NCBI GenBank assembly: GCA_030278955.1
Contig: JAOANR010000003.1
Location: 25,373,227 to 25,437,226 of the forward strand
Length of the DNA: 64,000 bases
Origin: Hygrophila difformis
Lineage: Eukaryota; Streptophyta; Magnoliopsida; Lamiales; Acanthaceae
Reading direction: 5' to 3'
Shown: positions 24,835-34,185 of the stretch, piece after piece
Layout: each line of letters starts with the position of its first letter
Position numbering within the stretch: the first letter of the stretch is position 1
Program-made: the position numbers and the translations under genes
The notes under the pieces: model-generated
What the model was told of the DNA's origin: nothing
Database searches by the model: none
The model's input: the letters and a program-made list of their open reading frames with translations, nothing else

Positions 24835-26523
24835 GATAACTTCTTTCCTTACCACTTCTTGCATGTGGGGGTTCAGACGCCTTTGTGGTTGCCTGGAGGG
24901 CTTGTACTCCTCTTCCATTAAAATTATGTGCATGCAAACAGAGGGGCTTATTCCTTTTATATCAGAAATGGTCCATCCGATTGCATGTACATATTTCTTT
25001 AGAACGTCTACCAGAGCTTTTTCTTGTTCTTGTGTCAGCTTGGCTGACACAATTACCGGTAATCTTTTAGGTTCAGCGAGAAAGACGTACTTAAAATGAT
25101 CCGAGAGTATTTTAAGTTCAAGCTCTGGCGGACATTCAACGGAAGGTAGTAGTTTGCGAGAAATGGATGGGAGTGAGAGATCAGATTTACCTTTAGGATC
25201 CTGTGTCAGTACAGGATCCACTTCCTCCTCCGTGGTGCTTTCCTCCTCGTCTGGGATGAATTCAACACCGTCAAATTCCTCAAGGTCTCCAGTGATGGGG
25301 TCCTCGAAGTGGACAGCGTTGCAGCTACTTCGTGGCTCCGCACCTTCAGGCGTCAGTACCTGTTTTGAAACTTTGTCCGACATAACAGTCAGAGAGTCCA
25401 TGCTCTCATCCTCACTCCTACCATCTATTACAGAAAGTTTGGAACAAGTTCCCTCATCCAGAAACTTCTGCAGCTGTTCCATATCAAAAGTGATCTCTTC
25501 GCCATCGACCCTCAATGTGACTCTTCCAGATTTAGCGTCGATTAGGGCGCCACCAGTGGCCAGAAATGGGCGTCCAAGGATGAGCGGCATTTCAGAGTCT
25601 TCTTCAATGTCAAGGATGATGAAGTCAACTGGGAAAAGAACCTGGCCGGTTTTTACCACAACATCTCTGAGGATTCCCACGGGCTGTGTGATTGATCTAT
25701 CTGCGAGTTGCAGTTTCATCCTGATCGGTTGAATCTCTCTAAGCTTAAGGCGGATTGCCATAGCTAGTGGCATCCAATTGATGCTTGATCCCAAATCACA
25801 AAGTCCCATGCTCACTTTGGTCTTTTCGAATTGTACTGAAAGTGTACAACATCCCGGGTCCTCTTACTTTTCAGGCAATCTCCTTTGAACTATGGCACTG
25901 CATGTGCTGTTGAGAATGATCACCTCCTCCTGCTCTACCTGTCTTTTTCCTGAAATCAATTCTTTCAAGAACTTAGCATAGATGGGCATTTCGGAAATCA
26001 TTTCTGTAAGAGGAATGGTTATCTCTACAGACTTTAATCGTTCCAGAAATTTCTTGAATTTAAGATCATGTTCCTTATTTTTAAGACGTGCCGGGTATGG
26101 CACCCTTGGCATGTACTTATTATTATTATCTGTGTTTGGTGGTAAAGAGAAGGAAGTTGTACCTTCATCCCTACCCTTTTCAGCTTCCTGTGCAGCTTCA
26201 GCCTGCAGATTAGCTGCATCTGATTTATCCTTTAGTCCAATACTGTCATCTCCTTCAATCATTTCCTTTTCCTTCCCAACCTCTAGTGAGTCCTTTCCCT
26301 TTACAGCCTTCTCCTTTCCAAGCCCAGTATTTCCCTCCAAAGTCTTGCCTCCTCGCAATGTGATTGCTTTACACTGCGGGTTAGCTTCAGTACTGCTCGG
26401 AAGCGTTCCTTTCCCTCTGTTTTGCAATTCTTTAGCCAATTGGGTGACTTGCGTCTCCACATTCTTGATTGATGACTGCAACTGCTGGTTTATGTCCTTT
26501 TGGTTGGCTATGAACTCAGTCAT
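24823..26523 (-). pseudogene. Athila gag C-terminus and protease, broken
   Basis: A gag remnant (about 26523-25864) holds the family-typical CKAITLRGGK, YPARLKNKEHD and CSAIVQRRLP. An in-frame TAA at 25864-25866 separates it from the protease, which continues in the same frame: GLCDLGSSINWMP (active-site DLGS), LQLADRS, PLILGRPFLATGGA. The N-terminal half of gag, the primer site and the leader are missing. Upstream the frame runs straight into LTR sequence at about 26524, marking a deletion junction. Confidence 0.85.
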
Positions 26524-26767
26524 CAACATTGATCTGTGATATTTCTCATTACCCATTCATACACACAATAAAGAAGAAAATGATGAAGTTAAGAAAATGT
26601 TTTTGGTATTGTGCGAGTGCTAATCACACAATAATTAGACAATAATGGGTCGAAATGTGTAATGGATAAAATTAGGTATAATGGGCCTAAGCCCAATATA
26701 CCCATGCAACTTACACAAATCAGGAAGGAAAATATTTTTGAAGTTTTAAAATAGAAGGAAGAGTTCA

Positions 26768-27233
26768 ATTCGAATTACTGGGTATGTGCAATGTAAACCG
26801 AATTGATGATGCATGAGGAATGAAGTATAACCTTACCCACTTAATCCTTGCAAAGGAATGAGACATCATCTAATTCGAATTGTTGAACAATTCGAATTAA
26901 TTCAAATTGGACAACTCGAATTGATGAAGTCCTTTCCTTGCTCAAATTTGACTAAGGCATGTACCTCAAGGAGACGGTGAATTCGAATTGTTCAACAATT
27001 CGAATTGGACAATTCGAATTGGTAAGAGCATAGAGAGTAAACTAAGGCATGAATGGATGACAATGGATACAATATGGTCTTTTAGCCAATTCGAATTGTT
27101 GGACAATTCGAATTAATTCGAATTGGAGAATTCGAATTGGTTGGAATCCACATGAAGAGAACCTGTTTTGTTATGCAATTCGAATTGCGTGGGCAGTTCG
27201 AATTAATTCGAATTGCCTCAATTCGAATTACAT
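26768..27233. repeat. AATTCGAATT palindromic array 4
   Basis: Counterpart of array 1. Compared with the left LTR it lacks one unit near 26995 and one near 27095, and one palindrome is mutated to AATTCAAATT (26899). Confidence 0.88.
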
Positions 27234-28180
27234 ACTTTTCTCATAACAGATATTTTTGTGCTCACAAGTATGGGTTTGGTAAACAATGTGCGGTTTATGA
27301 TGGATTAGATTTACCAAATCCTTCATTTCACATCACTGTCACTTCACAGCCACACTAGTGAAGGTTTTAAGGAATGAACAAAATACATGTCCGGTGGGTA
27401 TTGGCAGGATTCAAACCCTATTTCTACAAACAAGGAATTCAAAGATCAAAGACCCTAAAGTATCTAAATATCTATGAACTGCATGCATAAAACATAAGAA
27501 CACTTAAATCATCTAAGGCACTAAGAAAACATACTCAAAGCAGAAAAGTAAGGCAATAGATTAAAATTCTAACAACCCTAAAGTCATCTAAAACCTAAGA
27601 ACACTTAGTTGAAGCTCTAAGGCACAAAATCAAACCAAAAACCCACCAAACATGCATTTATTGGGTTTGAATGTCAACTAGAACATAATAAATGTAACCT
27701 AGTTGAAACAAACAAACTTTCCACACATTTATTGCTAAGGAAAACATTTAAAAAGTGCCCAACACATGAACAAACCCATTTCTGGAAATTTCTCTTGTAT
27801 TGACACTTTGAAAGCAAGATTAAAGAACCCAAAACCATCATTACTTGAAGGTAGGGTTTGTTCTAACTAGAAAGCATGTAAATGTATGGAAATGACTACT
27901 CTAATGGGTTTACAAACTGTTTAAAACTAAAACTAAGATCAAAGCATTAAAAACTACACTAGATGCATGAAAAATAAACTAACTAAACTAAACTACCTAC
28001 CTAACCCTTAAAGGGTGGAGAACACTCTGCTGTTCTTTTTGTCCCCAAGCTGATTCTTTGGAATGTTCAACTCTTCATTTTTGTTGTGGAAGGTCAGCTT
28101 TTATACACAAATCTCGAAACCCTAGGCCCACCAATGTCCTGCTCATGCTCCACAGCTTCAGTTGAATGGATTTTTGAATG

Positions 28181-28568
28181 TAGTTCGAATTATCTCAAGC
28201 AATTCGAATTGTGAGATATCTTCCTTGAGCTGGGATTGTGGTCTTCAGTTATCAATTCGAATTATTGTGAAGAATTCAAATTGATTTTCTCGAATTGCTT
28301 GAAGGCTCCTGCTTGGCTTCCTTTTGTTTGTAGCAATTCGAATTGTTTGTCAATTCGAATTAATTCGAATTGGACAATTCGAATTGCATCTTCTCTTTTT
28401 GCCTTTCGGTTTCTTCTCTTCATTCCCTAATTCGAATTAATTCGAATTGAACAATTCGAATTAGGTTTTGTGCATCTCTTCCCAACACTTGATCATTTTT
28501 CTTCTTCTTCTTGGCAATTCGAATTACTTGTGCAATTCGAATTAATTCGAATTGCATAATTCGAATTG
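28181..28568. repeat. AATTCGAATT palindromic array 5
   Basis: Counterpart of array 2, one 20-base unit shorter at its right end. Lies just upstream, in element sense, of the TATA box. Confidence 0.88.
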
Positions 28569-28901
28569 TGCTTCAACACTTAGCCAAAAATTCAGTTTAT
28601 GGGATTTTCATTGTTTTTCCCATTTTTTTTTATTTTGTGGGCTATTTTATTTTTTTGCCCAACTTTTCTTCCTTTTTCTTTTCTTTTTCATTTTTTCATG
28701 TTTTTGGATTTTTCTAACACAAATACAATTAAGAATTGCATGTTTTGTATCTTTTTATTACCAGCTCCATATTCTTACAAACTTGCATTCATCTGTCAAA
28801 TTCAACTTCTTTCTTATTAAAATAAGATGGAAATACGATCAAAATGTCCGTCTCAGACACGAAAATGGATTGGAAATAATGGTCAATTTTGACCATTATC
28901 A

Positions 28902-29742
28902 CTGGCAAAGAAGCAGAATGGCTTTGGGATTTAATTTATGAAATTCCACTCTGGCCAAAACCAATGCCCCCTATCTTGGTTCATTGTGACAACAAGACAA
29001 CTATGTCTAAAGCATATAGTGAATGCTATAACGGGAAATCTAGACGTTTGGCTGTACAACATAATATGATCCGAGAACTTATTATTAATGGGGTTATCAC
29101 TGTTGTGTTTATCACAACAAAATTTGGCAGATAACTTGACTAAAGGATTGACTAAAGACTTAGTGCACAAGTCGTCAATCGGGATGGGGTTAAAGTCCAT
29201 TAAATCCACTTCCCGTGAGACACCCAATTCCCTCTCAGTACAACGCTCAGAGCAGAATTCAATGTGGAAAGCTCCCGTGGAGTGAATTGGAACGCTTCTT
29301 GTCTACCATCCCAAGGTAAGCGTTCAGATCTGCAAGAAAGTAAGGTTGAGATTAATCTCTTAATGATTCCTTGAAAAATCGCATGCAGGAGCGAGATTTA
29401 TGGAATCACCTATGCAAACATGAAATTTGGCCGCTTCAAGGAATAGCTACGGACTTAGCTTCTACAATGTTTGTGAACGGATTAGGACACATGGCCAGTA
29501 AACGTGTCAAGTGTAGGAAAATTGTATTTTGGAGTAGTTGTGTATATTGTCTTCTTGTATTCAGTATGGGTTGAGAGGTTCAATCGTTTAGACACCTCGA
29601 TTCTCGAATGCTTGGATTGTATAATATACTAATGTGGAAATTCAATCTTCAAGACATTTCCATTTATGCATCTACTTTGTTTTGATGGATGTTATTTTTA
29701 AACGTTGAATAAATCAAGGACCATGACAAAATGGGGGAGGAT
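28902..29742 (+). pseudogene. Copia1 RNase H end and 3' leader
   Basis: Resumes the Copia1 frame after the Athila insertion: TGKEAEWLWDLIYEIPLWP, then HCDNKTTMSKAYSECYNGKS. A frameshift near 29115 is followed by NLADNLTKGL in another frame. A polypurine tract ATGGGGGAGGAT (29731-29742) lies immediately before the 3' LTR. Confidence 0.9.
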
Positions 29743-30767
29743 TGTTGGACATTTTGATCCTGGTTGGATTTATTCGAAGACATGAATATCGATGTTTAAG
29801 CAACTTTGAGAAGGGATCGTGTGGGGAGCATGCTCAAAGAAACTAAACACAATATTAGATGATATGTTGAGTAATTGCCACCGAATTCAAATTGGGAAAT
29901 TCGAATGAACTGATGCAACCCATCAGTTGGTTACTAATTTGAAATTCAATTTTTATAAACTAAATGAAGCACTACGGGATATATTCAAAGTTTCAATTTG
30001 AAATTAATGGATGTGGCTGTTCAAAGGATACAATTTCGTATGGTTGTCAGATTCATGAAACTTCAAATTCAATTTGAAGTTATACTGCTTGAATCAAAGG
30101 ACACCACTTTTGATTAAGAGACACATGTCTAGTACTCTCCTATATATAGGAAAGGGATGTCTTCATTTTGACAGACAGATCATCGACACTGATGATATTT
30201 CCAGAAAATAAGATCTGCTTCTGTTCTCGAGTTATTTGATCATCCGACTACAATTTTTTGATTTTTCTACATGCTCTCGTTGGATCGCCTACAACGTGAG
30301 TGTTTACTTTGTTGTATCCATATACAAATTTCATGAAACCCAAGGCATAAGGTGGGGTTGAAATATTGTATAACGAAAGCTTTCAAGCGCCTCAAAGTAA
30401 ATCCAAGATCGTGCAATTCCTGCGTTTTGTTCTTACCCCGTGTCTACAATGTTTTAATTTTATTGTTATATATTACTCCCTCCGTCCCAGCTAACGTGTC
30501 CTGTTTGACTTTTTGATACTGTTCAATATTTTACTTTGACTTGATTTTATTGCATGTATATATTTGGAAAAAATAGTCGAGTTGGGTCTTGTTAGAATCG
30601 TATAATCATGTAGTTTTAGAATATATATTTTACATAATTTTTTGTTATACACATTTTGAGATATTACCAGTTAAAAAAGTGCATTGGATTGTGTGCAAAA
30701 GTGAAACAAGACAAGTTAAGTGGGACGGAGGGAGTATTAAACATTTCTATACACACTTTTTCTAACA
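29743..30767 (+). repeat. Copia1 3' LTR (1025 bp with MITE)
   Basis: Matches the 5' LTR apart from about four substitutions and a 2-bp gap, once the 259-bp Stowaway insertion with its duplicated TA is removed. It begins TGTTGGACATTTTGATCC, ends TTTTTCTAACA, and is followed by the duplication GTTTA. Confidence 0.95.
30476..30734. mobile_element. Stowaway MITE inside Copia1 3' LTR
   Basis: A 259-bp element, CTCCCTCCGTCCCA...TGGGACGGAGGGAG, flanked by TA on both sides (30474-30475 and 30735-30736). The 5' LTR shows the undisturbed site with one TA, so the insertion postdates Copia1 and the target duplication is confirmed directly. Confidence 0.97.
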
Positions 30768-30772
30768 GTTTA

Positions 30773-31242
30773 TAGGAAATGGCAAGATTTTGATCTCACG
30801 AGAATATCAGGTAAATGGAGAAACGACAAGCATGCATTAAAGGAACTCTCTCTCAATGCAGAAAGAATCATTTCAAAGTTCCAGCAAGAACAAGAAGATT
30901 TCTCATTGGAGAAAAGCTTATATCTGCTTGTTCAATGTATCGAATCACTCAAACGATCCTACTCTCATGCCCGGGTGAGGAGGTGCAATCTGATGAGGAG
31001 TTGTTCGATCAATGATGTGTTGTGATTGCTAACATCTTGGCTGCTTGTCTTACTAACAAAGTTTAATAATGAGAATGTCTCATCACAATGCCATTGAAAA
31101 AAGGTTAAAGAGCATCGACAAAGCATTTCTCCTTCTGGGTAGAACAAAAGAAATTATTGAACTCCTGTCTGACCGTGGATGGCAATTCAAAGGTCGTGAT
31201 TATGCAATTTCTATAGATGAGTGTCGTGACATAAGCTTTTAG
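30773..31242 (+). pseudogene. Multi-pass membrane protein, 3' part
   Basis: Continuation of the gene begun at 6416. After one copy of the GTTTA duplication the frame continues RKWQDFDLTRISGKWRNDKH, then ALKELSLNAERIISKFQQE and LYLLVQCIESLKRSY. Near 31016 a frameshift leads to VIANILAACLTN, then to a stop. A further frame resumes with HHNAIEKRLKSIDKAFLLLG and RDYAISIDECRDISF, ending at TAG 31240-31242. The C-terminal half is therefore decayed independently of the retrotransposon insertion. Confidence 0.75.
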
Positions 31243-34185
31243 TTAATTGGAGTACCTGCAGGGACTAGTATGATATTTCAGGTACTGTCTATGGGTGACT
31301 TATGCTGTATAAGTTTGATGGTTTGTTTTCTCGGTCTCTATGAAGTTTGTTTCCATTTTTTCCTTCTTTTGTTTAGTACCAAAAAACCAAATGTAGCAAT
31401 TCTAATGAAACGAGGAAGTAATAACTCAAATTTGGTACGGGGAAAAACTTTAAAAATTTGATATTTAAAAAAACTACATGACGAGACGAATCTTTTAAGA
31501 TCTCACTCGATTATATTTTAACTTATATAACTATAATTTAACTTTAAGTTAAAATCTTTGTGTGAATAGTACCACATAACCAAACGTAAAGAATATTATG
31601 ATACGGAAGTAGTATTTATTACTCCAAAGCATTTAAGCATAATATGTCATCCATCTATACTATTAATATTATTAATTATTTTTGGTAATAAAATTTTATT
31701 AATTGATATGTTGATCAAATTAAAATATTTATAATACTCATAACTCTAAAATTAAATTTTGCTACTCTAGTATAGCTTTTGTTTTTCTTCCATCACAAAT
31801 AATTATTTTAGAGGTATATATATATATATATAGGATATTAGAGGTATATATATATTTACATCTGATTATTTTTTTATTTTTTTTTTTTGTCATTATCAAG
31901 TTTTCATGTCATTTATTTTGTTTTATCATATTTAACATGTATTTTTAGTGGTAAATTCAGTTTAATTTTTAAACTTATAGCTAGTCCTTCTAATTTCATA
32001 ATTCTTTCAATCTTCTGGTAAAATAAAAATCTTTAATAAAATAATATTCCATCTGTCTCAATAAAGATGTCTTGTTTGACCATGATATGCAATATATAAT
32101 TTAAAATTATAAATTAGACATATTTGATAAGACCGTACTTAATTATTTTTTTAAATATATACTTATAATAAAATTGAGTCAATAAATAGTAGTTTAATGA
32201 AATAAAAGGTTAAATTAATTTTCTTTATTAATAAAATATAATTCTCTTTTATAGGGCCCATTTTCTTATTTATTTATTTTTTGCTCAGGGCCTCTAAAAT
32301 GTTCGGGACGGCCCTGCATGCAGATTGAAAATCCAAGCAATATTTTATATATTTCTCTAGGATTATGGTTTATTCTCCCTGTGGACACTCTGAAGCACAC
32401 CTTTTATCATATTTGTTCACCTTTCTTGAAGCATCCATGTCGGTGTCCAAAGAGTTAATACTATTGTGTCATTAAAGAGGTGTGTGTTGAGATGCAGTGA
32501 GCAAGCTGTGAGACAGTACCTGGGAGATTGTGCGGTGCTCTCCTGCACTAAAAGAACACAGAATGTATCAAGATCAAGTGTATAGTGTAAACATCATTTG
32601 GGGATTCATTCTTCAAGGTTCCTTGAGCTTGGCCTATATAGAACACGTCTTAATGGCGTGTCCAATTACTTTATCATACTTGCATTGGTACACAAAAGCC
32701 GACAAGGTAACAATACCTTTTTTTTTTCCACCAGAAGATCATCATTGTAATCCAGCTGGAACCGGAAGTTCACTGTGCTAATTATTTATCGTCAATTCTA
32801 TTGCAGTTAGAATCAATCAGAAAATATGAAGGAAATAAACCAGGGGAAATAGGCACCATTGGCTGCATGCCAGCCATGTGCCCATGTAACACCCTTACTC
32901 TGCGTTGCCTCAAGGTCCTATGTTAGGTACATTTCAAACTACATTGGCCATGTTATCTTAGATGTTTTGCATACTGAGGGTTTAGGTTTCAAAACTAATT
33001 TTACTCATGAATGAGTCCTGGAGACAAACACACATAGTGGTAAAAACCAATGGCATTAGTTGAATAAGCATGCTTTGTTTCGAACGGTGTTCTCTGCTTT
33101 ACTACAATTTTGTGGGAGTCTACAACCTAGTGAATTATTAATGAATCTGTTTATTATATAGGAATTCGTGTGGCTTATGGAAACATGAAGTAGATTGAAT
33201 CATTGAACAAAGGAAATCTCTGAGTACAGTACTATGTCGAAACTCTAATGTTAAGCTTGGAAATAAATTGATATAGTTCAAACATTAAGTAGTGAAATTT
33301 ACTGCCTACTTTTGTTTCCTGAAAGAGCTTGGTTTCACAAACAATGAAACAACAAGTTTCATAAACAGCACTTATGGATCTCTATGGCGTGGGGAAAACC
33401 ACTCCTTGATATTCTTTATGACAGAAAAACTAGTAGTATCATCCTAGAAGAAATAAATATTAATGATAACGAGTTCTAATTGTTAGCTTGTAGAGTTTAT
33501 TCTTGGCTATAGCCTTATGGAGTGAAACTAATTCGACCTTATATAGGATATACTATTCGAATGTCTTTAAGATCAAGAATAATATCTTAAGTCTAATTAA
33601 ACTCTTGAGCCCCAAAATCGTTTTCTACCTATCTCCATAATTTCAGTTAGGTATTCCCTTATAAAAAAAAAAAGGACCGTATGTAAATGCTTACTTGGCA
33701 ATTTTCAGCTCTTGGCCTCTAATTTAACCCTGTCTTTATTAATGGGCAGAAAATGTAAATTTATTTCTGTGATGATAGAAAATTGTAGTTGTTGGTCAAT
33801 TAATAGAATTCTTCCAGTAGGATATGATGAGAGGGTGGTTGGTCTCAGAATCCATGGGACAATCTTCGCCTCCAAACAACTCAGCTTATTATGTTCAATG
33901 ATGACATCCATCCGGATTTAAAATGCCATCGAGTTTTCCTTTTTTTTTTAAAAAAAAAAAACATTTAATTATAGGAATATCATCATAAAGTTTCTGTTTT
34001 GGTTTCAGGTTTTACAACCTCTGTTCTTTCTTCTTGCTGAGCTGATTTCGTCTGTGAAAAAGTACTTGGTGGAACCTTAGCAGATCGTATTTTCTTATTC
34101 CTGGGTGTTGGGTGTTGGAGAGGCTAGTTATCTTGAAGACATGCACAAGCCCTTTAATGGAATTTAGTAACGACATTTTAAGGAC
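31243..34185. other. Intergenic DNA, no gene recognised
   Basis: AT-rich, with an AT microsatellite at about 31817-31854. The tract at about 32045-32215 begins like a Stowaway end (TCCATCTGTCTCAATAAAGA, then TGTTTGACC) but lacks a matching right terminus. Frames in 32530-32780 and 33705-33920 show no family signature. Confidence 0.45.

Larger units (their letters stand above)
12634..28901 (-). mobile_element. Athila-type (Ty3) composite element nested in Copia1
   Basis: A 16.3-kb insertion starting TGAAACTTTTGACAG and ending ACCATTATCA, flanked by the 5-bp duplication CTGGC (12629-12633 and 28902-28906). The copia RNase H frame resumes exactly after it. Coding is on the minus strand. Parts from left: a 3' LTR (12634-17202), polypurine tract, an F-box fragment, a second LTR-like block with its own polypurine tract (20657-22127), pol, protease and a gag remnant, then a truncated 5' LTR (26524-28901). 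The presence of two LTR/polypurine junctions means it is either a nest of two Athila elements with a later deletion, or a chimera. Confidence 0.85.
26524..28901 (-). repeat. Athila composite right LTR, truncated
   Basis: Matches 14774-17202 of the left LTR, with roughly forty mismatches by eye plus length differences inside the palindromic arrays. It ends ACCATTATCA at the CTGGC duplication. Its inner side stops abruptly in gag sequence at CAACAT, a hexamer also present in the left LTR at that point, so deletion through a 6-bp microhomology is likely. Minus-strand TATA box at about 28098-28107. Confidence 0.85.
8089..30767 (+). mobile_element. Copia1: Ty1/copia LTR retrotransposon (nested host)
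   Basis: A complete but defective copia element flanked by a 5-bp duplication GTTTA (8084-8088 and 30768-30772). LTRs are 8089-8854 and 29743-30767, each TG...CA. The internal region carries gag, protease, integrase, reverse transcriptase and RNase H in copia order on the plus strand. It is interrupted inside RNase H by the Athila composite (12634-28901). Outside that insertion the LTRs differ by about four substitutions and one 2-bp gap by eye, so the element inserted fairly recently. It still carries several frameshifts and a stop, so it was perhaps mobilised in trans. Confidence 0.95.

Noticed and set aside
24440..25732. Long plus-strand frames over the Athila protease and RT (219 and 192 codons)
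   Set aside because: They are antisense to well-supported coding sequence and carry no domain.
32045..32215. A third complete Stowaway MITE
   Set aside because: Only the left end resembles the family; there is no matching right terminus or TA flank, so it is at most a decayed remnant.
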